Origin: Natrinema halophilum
GTDB lineage: Archaea > Halobacteriota > Halobacteria > Halobacteriales > Natrialbaceae
Assembly (NCBI RefSeq): GCF_013402815.2
Contig: NZ_CP058601.1
Coordinates: 1,798,001 to 1,862,000 of the forward strand
Length of the DNA: 64,000 nt
Direction: 5' to 3'
The position numbers and the translations under genes are program-made. The notes under the pieces were generated by a model that made no database searches, was not told where the DNA came from, and saw only the letters and a list, made by a program, of their open reading frames with translations. Positions 46,951 to 55,990 of this stretch are shown here, in pieces (positions within the stretch are counted from its first letter, which is position 1; every line of letters begins with the position of its first letter).

Positions 46951-47940
46951 ATGGAAGTCCCGTGCGTTCGCGTCGCGCGCGAAAACGGGGAAGCGACCCG
47001 AACGACGCTCGCGGACGCAGACGTGATCGACGATGACTACGAAATCACCGTCGAGGACGGCTGGCTCTACATCCCGGTTACGGACCCCGACGCTGTGCGG
47101 GAGGTCCTCGAGGACGGCGACATCGTTTCGCGCGCGGTTGACGAACGCACCACGCAGACGACGCCCGCGGACCGCCTCGCGTTCGAACCCTCCTACGAGC
47201 GACTCGGCAGGGCTGCACTCATCGACGAAGACGACCCTGAGCGCGCGCGGGCGATCGCAGACGCCATCCTCGAGTCCGACCTCCCAGTCGAGACGGTACT
47301 CAACAAGGCCTCGAAGGTCAAAGGCGAAACGCGCGTCCGCGACTGGGAACTCCTCGCGGGCGAGGACACCGAAATCGTCCACCGCGAGTACGGCTGTGAG
47401 TTCGCGCTGGATCTCGCGGCGGTCTACTTCTCGCCGCGGCTCGCGACCGAACGACACCGGGTCGCCGAGCAGGTCGCGGCTGGCGAACACGCCGTCGACA
47501 TGTTCGCCGGCGTCGGCCCGTTCGTGATTCCGTTCGCGAAACGCGGCGCGGAGTGCGTCGGCGTGGACATCAACCCCGAGGCGATCGAATACCTGCGCGA
47601 GAACGCGCGTCGAAACGGGGTCGCGGACCGCGTCACCGCTATCAACGGCGACGTCACGGACGTCGCCACCGAGTACAGGGGCTGGGCCGACCGGCTCGTG
47701 ATGAATCTGCCCCACAGCGCAGACGAATTTCTCGAGTCGGCCGTGACCCTGGCCGGTGACGACTGCGTCGTCCACTACTACGACATCCAGCACGAGGACG
47801 ACCCCTTCGGACCGGGCGAGCACGAGATTCGCGCGGCCGCAGAACCCGAATACGACGTCAGCGTCGAAACGCGTCACACCGTCCGGTCGTACGCCCCGCA
47901 CGAACTGAACGTCTGCCTGGACGTGCGACTCGAGCGATGA
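46951..47940 (+). CDS. trm5: tRNA (guanine37-N1)-methyltransferase Trm5
   Basis: 329 residues from the ATG at 46951. The N-terminal D1/D2 part leads to KTRVRDWEL-type text and YGCEFALDLAAVYFSPRLAT. The SAM-binding domain follows: VDMFAGVGPFVIPFAKRGAE, VGVDINPEAIEYLRENARRN and the catalytic MNLPHSADEFLE, where Trm5 proteins have an N-x-P motif. It methylates N1 of G37 next to the anticodon, which protects reading frame. The related Taw2/Tyw2 family is an alternative but usually has a DLFAGIGYF-type variant. Confidence 0.85.
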   Translation: MEVPCVRVARENGEATRTTLADADVIDDDYEITVEDGWLYIPVTDPDAVREVLEDGDIVSRAVDERTTQTTPADRLAFEPSYERLGRAALIDEDDPERARAIADAILESDLPVETVLNKASKVKGETRVRDWELLAGEDTEIVHREYGCEFALDLAAVYFSPRLATERHRVAEQVAAGEHAVDMFAGVGPFVIPFAKRGAECVGVDINPEAIEYLRENARRNGVADRVTAINGDVTDVATEYRGWADRLVMNLPHSADEFLESAVTLAGDDCVVHYYDIQHEDDPFGPGEHEIRAAAEPEYDVSVETRHTVRSYAPHELNVCLDVRLER

Positions 47941-48063
47941 GCCGTCGGCGAAGGGGTAGACCGCCGACTCGCAATCCGCGGGCCGGGACTGGGATTCGCT
48001 CACACGAGCGTATCGATTCGCAATCCTTATGGCCAGTATCGGCCCTACGAATAAACGCGCAGC

Positions 48064-48137
48064 GCCGGTGTAGCTCAGACTGGCAGAGCGAATCCTTCGT
48101 AAGGATTAGGTCGAGGGTTCAAATCCCTCCACCGGCT
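48064..48137 (+). tRNA. tRNA-Thr (anticodon CGT)
   Basis: 74 bases. Acceptor arms GCCGGTG (48064-48070) and CACCGGC (48130-48136) pair fully, with T as discriminator. The D arm is around TAGCTCAG. The anticodon arm AATCC-TTCGTAA-GGATT gives anticodon CGT. The T arm GAGGG-TTCAAAT-CCCTC is standard. It is followed by a region with mobile-element features, and tRNA 3' ends are common integration sites, but I found no second copy of its 3' end in the window. Confidence 0.92.
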
Positions 48138-48210
48138 TGCACACAAAGGATTCAAATCCTGCAATCCTTCTGTTTGAATCCTACCGGCCAGCTCTGCTCG
48201 TTGTTCACAC

Positions 48211-48762
48211 CTACTCTTGCTGGAATAACTCCTCAATTCGGTTTTGAAGATGTGCAAATGCCTGCTCAGCTTCCCCCATCGTCTCTATCCCCGTAATAGA
48301 CACGGCCCCATTTGAAGGAATAGTAATCAAACAATCCAGTTCTTCCGGCCAATAGAACAAGAACGGGGACTGTTCTGGTTCATACTCAACATTTTCTAAC
48401 CCCAATCCAACCGAGAGCGCTGAAAGATCAACTTCTCGTCTTATATCTGCCCTGCAAATCAGATTCTGAACTTCAGGGCGTTTACCCGTGTCAATGATAT
48501 CAACTCCAAGATCACCAACGGCTTCGGAAAGTGCAATATATATGTTCTCAAGTTCTTCCTCTGACTTCGCGCCCATAATGCTATACGAACCAGAGGAATA
48601 GAGAATTAAGACAGCACTCCCTTCCTCAAACCGTAGCTGCAGACCCGGAAAACGCTCAGGTTCGTAGACTCTTTCATGTGCGTCCAGATCGCTTTGTAGC
48701 GCCACCAAATCTAACTCACGACCAACATGGCCAGAGGCAACGATATTGACGATTTCGACCAT
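48211..48762 (-). CDS. Divergent TATA-box-binding protein paralogue
   Basis: 183 residues, the size of archaeal TBP, made of two imperfect repeats. Repeat 1 (about 1-88) keeps VNIVASGHVGRELDLVAL, VYEPERFPGLQLRF and IMGAKSEEELENI, close to the TBP consensus. Repeat 2 (about 95-183) starts VQNLICRADIRREVDLSAL and has GLGLENVEYEPEQSPFLFYW, where the DNA-inserting FPGL becomes SPFL. One of the two phenylalanine wedges that kink TATA DNA is therefore altered. It probably alters promoter choice of a gene subset. Its start is 87 bases from the divergent restriction-modification gene. Confidence 0.85.
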   Translation of the reverse strand: MVEIVNIVASGHVGRELDLVALQSDLDAHERVYEPERFPGLQLRFEEGSAVLILYSSGSYSIMGAKSEEELENIYIALSEAVGDLGVDIIDTGKRPEVQNLICRADIRREVDLSALSVGLGLENVEYEPEQSPFLFYWPEELDCLITIPSNGAVSITGIETMGEAEQAFAHLQNRIEELFQQE

Positions 48763-48849
48763 TGTCTTTGATGTATAATTGGAGGAGGTATATGATCCGT
48801 GATTGTGCTAACAGGGAGGTTTAATACCTGTCGCTAAATGACATAGTTC

Positions 48850-51800
48850 ATGCCAGATCTGGGGACGACTTTCAATTCAATATATGCCAGAATCCAGCAA
48901 CGTCGGGACTTGGAGGAGAGTGAGGTCACCGACGTGTTCACCGACAATGATTTCTTCCAGACGCTGGGGTACAAAGGTATCCCAATCGACGTTCGTTCCG
49001 AGAACCACATCGTTGGTGGAGATCGTCCAGACTACTTCGCGAAGGATGATATCGGAAACGTCGTATTCGTCGTTGAGTTCAAGAAACCAACGCGAGATGA
49101 CGACCTCGGGAGCCACCGGAGGCAGCTGTGGGAGCAGTACGTAGTCCCGCTCAGGGCCGATTACGGTGTGCTGACCGACGGAGAAGAGCTGATCTTCTAC
49201 GAACGGGTCGGGCGAGACAACTATGATCGCCGGTTCCGCGTTAGCCTGAATGAAATCTCAGACGAACAGCTCGCCGAACTGGAACAGCTCCACAAGCCCA
49301 GCTATTCGTTCAGTTCAACTGAAGAGATCGAGGACTACTTCGCCACTACAGAGACTGTCTCAGTCGGGACCAGAGTCGACGGGGAGCCAGTTGGGCAGAA
49401 TGAGTTCATGGATACGTTCCGGCTGGAGCGTGGAACACTGTTCTATCAAATGCTGGAGCACACGTACAGTCTGCTTGAGTACTATCTTGATCAACCGCGC
49501 GACAACAACTTCCCGCGTGATGCCTACGAATTCTGGAGGGAGTACTACGCTCCGGACCCAAGTTGGTACGACCTTCCGGAAGAGTGGCGGGACATCGCTG
49601 GCAGCGCTGCAAATAAACAGAGGGTGATGTTCGCGGTCGAGACCGTTCAGTCGCTACTGGGACGACTGATGTTGGCCAAGGCCTGTGAGGATCAGAACTT
49701 CCCCGGGGTCAACATATCCAGATTCGTACAGACCGAGACACCCGAATTCCGCGGCGAAGTCTCGCCGGTGTCATACATCCACGCCGGACGCGGCCTGATG
49801 GAGCAGATGCGTGAAGAACTTGTCGAGTCTGTGTTCGAGCAGGACATCTACTACTGGTGGACACAGAGTGCTGAGGAAATTGACGAACTTTCCGGACGAG
49901 AGATTAACGAGGAGAGTTGGCCGACTCCGTTGGAGGAATACGGAGAGCAATTCGTCGAATTCCTACTCGCTATTGGCCGGTTCGACTTTTCAGACATCAG
50001 TGGTGACCCACTCGGTCAGCTCTACCAGCAGTACTTCGACCGTCGGACTCGACAGGCGCTGGGCGAGTTCTACACGCCACCAAGCGTGTGTGAGTACGTC
50101 GTCGATTCGGTGGGATACGGCGACGGCGTTCAGTACAGCCGGCTCGTCGATCCCGCCTGTGGTTCTGGAACCTTCCTGGTCTCGGCGCTGGACCGTTACA
50201 AGAACGAACTCGGCACGGAGATGGATCGACCAGCAGCCCTGCACGACCTCTGTAACAGTGCGCGGGTGGTCGGGCTCGACATCCACCCCTTCGCGGTCGT
50301 AATGGCACAGATCCGCTTCATGCTTGAGATTCTCGACGAGTACAAGCGCGCCATCGAGGAGGACCCCGGACTGGTGTTGCGGCGACTTCCCGTGTTCCGG
50401 ACTGACTCCCTGATTGACGAGTCAGAGACTGAAGAGGGCCGTCAGCAGTCGTTAGGAGCCAGCTTCGGTGAGGATACCATCGAGTTTGATATGCCGCTAC
50501 CCATCCGGCGAGGGGAGGAATTCGAGACGATGACCTTCGAGTTCCCACGGTTCAGCGAGGTCCAGTCGTCGACGGCTGGCCAAATAAGTAATCGACAAGA
50601 GTATTTCTCTGTCCTGCTGGCAGTCTTCGACGCGGTCAAGGACCAAGTTAAAGAGGAGGACTACGACATCAGCGAGGATGATCTGGTCGCATATCTCTAC
50701 AATTACTTCTCGTCGGACACTAATGTCGAACAGGTCGCCAGCACGTTCGTCGACACGGCGGAGACGTTCCTCGACATGGTACGGGAACTCCGCGAGGACT
50801 ACAACGACGGACGTCTCCTCAAACTGGTCGAGGACCTCGTTCTGAGTGCCGTCCTCAAGAATAGCATCGACTTCGACTACGTCGTCGGCAACCCGCCGTG
50901 GGTGGCAAAGCAGAACACCCACTCGCCGCCAAGGCAAGAGCGCAGATTGAAGCAACAGTATCTCTCGGCGTGGAAGGAAACCGATCCCTATCTTCAGTTC
51001 ACCGAACGAGGGCTCGGGATGCTACGTGAGGGCGGTTCTCTCGGCTTAGTGGTCTCAAATCGGTTCCTCAGCAACCAGGGTGGCAAGGAGATTCGTGCAC
51101 TACTCGCGAAGAACCAGATCACGGAACTTGTCGACTTCACTGACTACCCAGTGTTTAGCGGCGCGACGAACTACTCGGCAATTCTTACAGTGGAGAAACA
51201 AGTCCCAAACGACGACTGGACATCGTTCGTTGGAAACGGTCGCTTTAAGAACGGACACACGATCGAGGCCGCACGAGTCCGGGACTGGGACGGCGAAATC
51301 CCGGAGTTGGTCGATCAACTGTACGCCCGGGAGCCAACCGAGTCGGTCGACTTCTACGAAATCGACTCACAGCGATTTCAGGGACGAATCCCCCTCCGCA
51401 ACGGGGCGGTGATGACCGAGGAGGTGGAGGAAACGTTCGAGGAATATCAGAACGTCACGGTAACGCGGAACCTTCCTCTGGCGGACATCTGGCCAAACTC
51501 GCCGCCGGAGGAGTACGAACTCGTAGAACGCGTCGAGTCGGAGATGGAAATGCGGCTCGGCGATCGCTCCGTCGTCAGAGACAATGAGCACGAAAATGCA
51601 CCGAATCTGGTAGGAGATGATATCCGCGTCGGGATACAGACCAGCGGTGACGACGCATACATCGTCCACCCAGAAGTTGGTATAGACAAGGAGAACCTCC
51701 ATGAGCTTGACCGAATCACCGTAACCCCTCGCGGAGTTGACAAATCGTACACCGTCGAGACAGACCTACTGAAAATAGATATCACCGGTAAAGATACTGC

Positions 51801-52975
51801 TCGGGTGGCTCCCCGACTGGAGCAACCGACTGGTATTTGTTCCGTACGTACAAGGTGACGAGCGAGCCAAACTCGTTCCCCCAAACCAGTTCGCAGACGA
51901 GTACCCGCGAACATGGGAGTACTTCACGGATGCATCGGTGCTGAAAACACTCTCCGATGAGTCGACGGAGCGTAAGGAAATCCACGCACGACTAGCAGCT
52001 GAGTTCGACATCATAGACAACCGAGATACGGCGACCGGGTACCAGAATACTGAATTGTCCGATGGCGACTATCGAAACCTGTCCGATGTTCTCCGCACGC
52101 AACCTGACGAAGTCTACCAATTAGACGACGACCTGTGGTGGTACCGGTACATGCGACGGCAGAACGTGGAGGTACTACCTGAACCAAAGGTCCTAACTGG
52201 TGATCTCGTCCAATATAACAAGCTGAGCTTCGACGACGCTGGAATCATGGCACCTCACAACGTCAGCGTGTACGCCATCATTCTCCCCAGAGTCGATCGT
52301 CACTCTGTGGCTGCTGTATTAAATTCTGCGTTAGTCGAGTTCTTCCACAAGCAACATTCCCGTATTCACCAGGGGAAGGCTTACAGATACATCGAAGACC
52401 ACACGTCGCAATGGCCACTCATTCGGCCCTCTGGAGAGGAGCGGGACCGCCTCGAAACGCTGGTTGAGGAGATCATACACCTCAAAGACCTCCAAATCAA
52501 GGTCCCGCAGTTCCCAGACCCGTATATCGCTGAAGCACGAGAGAGTGGTAGTGAATTCGTGAATATCTCTTACACTCCTTCGTCCTCTTATCAGGCAGAT
52601 CCGTCAATACAGCCTGACCTGTCTGGTGATCCTATCATCGAACTCTCTGACGGGCAGATCGACGACTCGATCATTGCTAACGATACCGTTGCGGAATACG
52701 TCCGTGAGGCGCTTGAGGGCCGAGAGCTTGAAGCCAACACTCAGGTCTCTATTCTCGTACCGCTAGACATAGATGTTACCGAGGACGCGCTTGATGAATT
52801 CGAAGCTGATTGCGAGGAACTCGAATCAATGGACATCAATGAGATCGAGGCTGAGATAGACAACATCGTCTTCGACCTATACGGAATCGACTCCGAGCGT
52901 CACCGTGAGATGATGCGGCGTTATAACAACCAGTATAAGTCTGTACAACGGATCGACCCAGAAACGGGCGAGTAG
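48850..52975 (+). CDS. Single-chain (type IIG-like) restriction-modification enzyme, frameshifted
   Basis: Two consecutive frames form one protein of about 1374 residues once a single G is removed from GGG at 51803-51805. The order of domains is: PD-(D/E)xK nuclease (P60-D61, E76 and K78 in VEFKKP), a helical region, adenine-specific methyltransferase with motif I DPACGSGTF (D434) and motif IV NPPW (681-684), then a target-recognition-like C-terminal part. As read, the first frame stops at 51856-51858, 17 codons after the shift. The second resumes as WLPDWSNRLVFVPYVQGDER. With the break the enzyme would lack its C-terminal third. It may be a dead gene, a switchable one, or a sequencing error. 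Confidence 0.8.
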
Positions 52976-53068
52976 TAGTCAGCCGCGAAGAGTCGTTGAA
53001 TCGTAGCCGTTTTAGTCGGGATGTGGGGCGAATCAGATGCTACCGAGACACTGTCGAGGGCGTCTAGC

Positions 53069-53242
53069 TCAGCGCCATTCGTCGAGGTGAGCCGCCGCTG
53101 TCGCCGGAGTCGAGAGCCACGCGTCGTCGGTGGTGATGTCGGCGATGATGAATCGCGGATAGCGTCCCGCCTCGTCGATAGAGGCCATGACCTCGCTGCT
53201 GTCCGTGACCAGTTCCGATGCCGCACTCCGGTTCAGCGACAT
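53069..53242 (-). CDS. Small haloarchaeal protein, DUF7556-like
   Basis: 57 residues on the minus strand. It reads SSEVMASIDEAGRYPRFIIA, DITTDDAWLSTP and ends AAHLDEWR before the stop at 53069-53071. The pattern (vMAS.de.g...r.iIADit.ddAWL..p...a..L..wr) matches a widespread family of tiny haloarchaeal proteins of unknown function, DUF7556 as I recall it. Its codon bias is clearly native. It is convergent with the restriction-modification gene. Confidence 0.7.
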   Translation of the reverse strand: MSLNRSAASELVTDSSEVMASIDEAGRYPRFIIADITTDDAWLSTPATAAAHLDEWR

Positions 53243-53455
53243 GATTTGTCAATTGCTGTCACACCTCATAAATATATCGAATCCACGGCAGTGTCACGCG
53301 TGTCGTGAAACCGGACACGGTTCGAGGCCTATCGTGGCCTCCGGATGTGATGTTGGCCCTGGTCTGACACGACACGGAGGGCGTTTGAGCGAGCGATTCT
53401 CACAACTACTCTGACCTCCGACTCAACCCCGAGCGCGCTGACACGCCGAATGGGC

Positions 53456-53889
53456 TCATGTCGTCCAAAATCCATGCTGGCGTTCTTCGATCTCCGTGAG
53501 AACCATCGAGAGTACGTCTCGTCAATCCACAGGATGTGAGGCATCATCGCCTGGTGGTAGTGCATTTGGACCGGGGTGTATGTGGTCACGCGTATTGTGA
53601 CCTGAGAGATGACGATCCCACCGGTGATCAAACGTCCCTTCGTCGTGATCCTCGTGATAATGTCCCGAGAAATCACCGTTTTCGAACCACACTATTTTTA
53701 GGTTGGCTCGTTCAATACTGCTCGGGTAGAACTTAACAGCATAAACACACACCAAACGGTCGGGGCGAACGCGGGTTGATCGCCGATTCGTACGAACTGG
53801 CCATCCGTAGCTAATCGTTCTCTGACGATGTCGAGTCGGTCAAAATCAAAGGGTGCACCGCTCACACCGTCGCCTTCTCCTCGAGTCAT
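53456..53889 (-). pseudogene. Broken partner gene of a winged-helix regulator
   Basis: It starts at the ATG at 53889 as MTRGEGDGVSGAPFDFDRLD and reads well to FAPTVWCV. It then shifts frame (CVYAVKFYPSSIERANLKIV) and continues through WFENGDFSGHYHEDHDEGTF to PPGDDASHPVD, where a TGA stands where TGG (Trp) is expected. The remainder RDVLSMVLTEIEERQHGFW ends at 53456-53458. One frameshift and one nonsense change make it dead. Intact relatives occur in other haloarchaea directly after a winged-helix gene, as here, with ATGA coupling. Function unknown. Confidence 0.7.
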
Positions 53890-54450
53890 ACAGCTGTCCG
53901 CTGGTCGGCAGCATCACCGGACCCAGTCGTCAGCGCTCGTTCGAGCAGCGCGATTCGACGGCGGGAAGTTTTCCATGCGGAAACGTCCTCCCACACTTCT
54001 GCTATCGACTGCTCGGTGGTAGATGCGTGTGCCGTAATTGAGACAGAATCAGGCGACTCAACTCCGAACTGATCGGTGAAGTCTTCGTCTCGCTCTGCTT
54101 CCGTCTCGAGGAGTGCAGGGAGTTCATCGGGACCGTATTCATCTTTGAGTAGCTAGACTCGACGCAGTTCAGATACGCTTGATTGCGCTGGTACATCGCT
54201 GGCGATTCGGTGATTTGTGTGACGATTCCCAGTTGTTCGAACCACTCGAAATACTCGCGAGCAGCATCTACCCCATGGCCCGTGAGATCGGCAACTTCAC
54301 TCGCCATCGCGGGCTATCCAGGCCGAGGACGGCGTCGAAACAGTTGTCGCGTGTCCGGTCACCGTGGACTGCCTCTTCGGGAGACGCCAATGCGTCGAAA
54401 TCCGGCGGCTCTCGTTGGTCGTCCGCATCTGCCGTGCGTTCTGTCTGCGG
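53886..54450 (-). pseudogene. Broken winged-helix transcriptional regulator
   Basis: Pieces read REPPDFDALASPEEAVHGDR, NCFDAVLGLDSP, then in another frame SEVADLTGHGVDAAREYFEW and FEQLGIVTQITESPAMYQRN (the helix-turn-helix region), and again in another frame ELPALLETEAERDEDF and SAWKTSRRRIALLERAL, ending at 53886-53888. This is a haloarchaeal winged-helix protein like the DUF7342 group. At least two frameshifts are needed. Its stop overlaps the start of the partner gene (ATGA), so the two were a coupled pair before decay. Confidence 0.7.
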
Positions 54451-54812
54451 TTCGTTTCCCTGGCACTCGACGACCGGAACACCCTGTTTACGACCCCACA
54501 TATCCTCTGTGTTCTTGCTGAGCACGGTGCCCTCGATACCCACTACGTGAACTCGGCATTGACGTACTACGTGAAGACGAAACAGTGGGACACCCAGTAC
54601 GTGGCCCAACTGCGGAGTGCGTATCTTCCCGACTAATTCGAGAGCAAGACGCACTCGAGAACGAACCCGATCCACGACTCGCTCGAGCCGACGGATCAAT
54701 ACACGGCGGCGATCGGTGTGTACTTCTGTCGGAATCGCCCGCCCCTTAATTGATTTGATACAGGAAGCTATAAGTAACTACCAATGATCTGCGAAATTAG
54801 TGGCGCAGTACC
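54451..54812. other. Stretch with no secure gene
   Basis: About 360 bases. A rightward frame ends at 54634-54636 with protein-like text (TPHILCVLAEHGALDTHYVN, LRSAYLPD), which may be the tail of another decayed gene, but I do not recognise it. AT content rises towards 54800. Confidence 0.35.
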
Positions 54813-54833
54813 GCCAATTTGCGTAAAATTGGC
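54813..54833. repeat. Perfect 8-bp inverted repeat with 5-base loop
   Basis: GCCAATTT, loop GCGTA, AAATTGGC. It lies in AT-rich DNA 46 bases ahead of a chain of coupled micro-ORFs, so it could be an operator or part of their promoter. It has no T run, so it is not a clear terminator. Confidence 0.5.
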
Positions 54834-54878
54834 CGGGTGGTCACAACACCCGACCTGCGTCCCATACGCTCAGGGACA

Positions 54879-55067
54879 ATGTATATTCGAACACCTGCCT
54901 ACGAAACCGTTTCGGTAGTACCGACTAAACAAACCAGCGTCGATCACTTCACGGTGGCTGTCGTCGCAGCGCCACAGTTTCTGGTCCGACAGCCGCTCGA
55001 GGCGCGTTTCACAGCTTCGAGCGCCCCATCACCGAGTGGCGTGGGTCAGGAGGGTGGTTGCAAATGA
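54879..55067 (+). CDS. Possible 62-residue ORF, first of a coupled chain
   Basis: It starts at the ATG at 54879 (MYIRTPAYETVSVV) and continues VDHFTVAVVAAPQFLVRQPL to GVGQEGGCK. The stop overlaps the next start as ATGA at 55064-55067. Codon use is mixed, less G/C-ending than native genes. No recognised family. The overlap with a better supported ORF is the main support. Confidence 0.35.
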   Translation: MYIRTPAYETVSVVPTKQTSVDHFTVAVVAAPQFLVRQPLEARFTASSAPSPSGVGQEGGCK

Positions 55068-55255
55068 CGCCACGAGACCACGACCGAATGCGGGTCCGTC
55101 TCGAGGAACTGCTCGCAGAGATGGAAACGCTCGATCGTCACTTGCTCGCGCCGCTGTCCCTGGGACCGGCGATCACGAACCTCGAGATGATGATCGAGGT
55201 CTACGAGGGTCTCGAGACTACTGGCGAGGATCTTCGTGTGGTGGCCGATGACTGA
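55064..55255 (+). CDS. Small helical protein of unknown function
   Basis: 63 residues from the ATG at 55064, with a Shine-Dalgarno GGAGGG at 55049-55054. Nearly all helical: RMRVRLEELLAEMETLDRHL, then SLGPAITNLEMMIEVYEGLE and an acidic end. Native codon bias. It overlaps the next short frame by 8 bases. The pattern suggests a small coiled-coil or dimerising protein; no family is recognised. Confidence 0.55.
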   Translation: MTPRDHDRMRVRLEELLAEMETLDRHLLAPLSLGPAITNLEMMIEVYEGLETTGEDLRVVADD

Positions 55256-55337
55256 TTCGACCGATGGTCCCACGGACCCGTTCCACCGGATCACGGGCCA
55301 ACTGACCGTGCTGGCAGGGATAGCCCATCCCAGTTAG
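55248..55337 (+). CDS. Possible 29-residue ORF coupled to the previous gene
   Basis: It starts inside the end of the preceding gene (GATGACTGA overlap) and reads TDGPTDPFHRITGQLTVLAG, ending at 55335-55337. It may be a real micropeptide or the truncated head of a longer protein. It is convergent with and touches the end of the minus-strand ORF at 55334. Confidence 0.3.
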   Translation: MTDSTDGPTDPFHRITGQLTVLAGIAHPS

Positions 55338-55615
55338 ACCGCGAGACGGCGGACGGCAATCTCGAGGGCGTTTCCGAGTTCACACGGGTCGGCCACGTCT
55401 ACTGGTTCGACCTCGCCGCCTCGTCCGTCGCGGTCGTCGTCTGACGAGCACCCCAGTAACCCGACACACACCGGTGCTCTCACGACGACCGTTCGGTCTT
55501 CATCAGTGGTCACGATTTCGACGCTCCCCTCGAGGCAGTTCTCCCGTTCCTCGAGAGAGCGATCCGCCGCAGCGGGAGGCCACTGCTTTCGCAGTGACCG
55601 CTGCCACCGCTTCAC
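55334..55615 (-). CDS. Possible small haloarchaeal protein
   Basis: 93 residues if the GTG at 55615 is the start. Text such as WQRSLRKQWPPAAADRSLEE, GSVEIVTTDEDRTVVVRAPV and EVEPVDVADPCELGNALEIA has native codon bias and alternating strand and helix character. The Cys-rich middle (VCVGLLGCSSDDD) could bind metal. The frame stays open upstream, but that part is antisense to the coiled-coil gene at 55668. Family not recognised. Confidence 0.4.
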   Translation of the reverse strand: MKRWQRSLRKQWPPAAADRSLEERENCLEGSVEIVTTDEDRTVVVRAPVCVGLLGCSSDDDRDGRGGEVEPVDVADPCELGNALEIAVRRLAV

Positions 55616-55667
55616 GAACAGAGTGCACCGCGAGCCGATTCCACTCGATTCTGCACACGTACTATCC

Positions 55668-55907
55668 ATGATAGCCGATACTCCCACCGACGTCGCACCG
55701 ACATATGACCGACTCGAACACCTCGAACGCCGAATCGGCGCCCTCGAGACCGAAAACGAAAGCCTTGGAGAGACGATCGACCAGCAGGCCGACTGCATCG
55801 ATACCGTCGAAGACGAACTCGAGACGGTCGAAGCAGAGAACGAACGACTCAGAGAGCTACCACCGAGACGGTTCACCGAAATCTGGGGAAGAAATGTCCA
55901 GGATTAG
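55668..55907 (+). CDS. Small coiled-coil protein
   Basis: 79 residues from the ATG at 55668. From residue 12 to 64 it is one continuous heptad pattern (YDRLEHLERRIGALETENES, IDTVEDELETVEAENERL), so a dimeric or trimeric coiled coil. A basic end, RFTEIWGRN, follows. Short coiled-coil proteins of this kind are frequent in haloarchaeal mobile regions; no specific function can be given. The lodA-like gene begins 83 bases later. Confidence 0.55.
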   Translation: MIADTPTDVAPTYDRLEHLERRIGALETENESLGETIDQQADCIDTVEDELETVEAENERLRELPPRRFTEIWGRNVQD

Positions 55908-55990
55908 CTTCGAAATGGTGTCCCGAGGCCAGCAACTCGCGTTTGCTTATTAGTGTTAACAATTATTTGTGAAGGAGTGGTTGCGGACGC

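Noticed and set aside
46744-48003. 419-codon minus-strand frame opposite trm5
   Set aside because: Antisense shadow; trm5 on the plus strand carries clear SAM-binding and catalytic motifs.
48850-52975. BREX PglX methyltransferase
   Set aside because: An N-terminal PD-(D/E)xK nuclease is fused to the methyltransferase and no other BREX gene lies nearby, so a type IIG-like enzyme fits better.
48064-55990. Integrated element with paired att sites at the tRNA-Thr gene
   Set aside because: I found no second copy of the tRNA 3' end and no integrase gene in the window; mobility is suggested only by gene content and decay.
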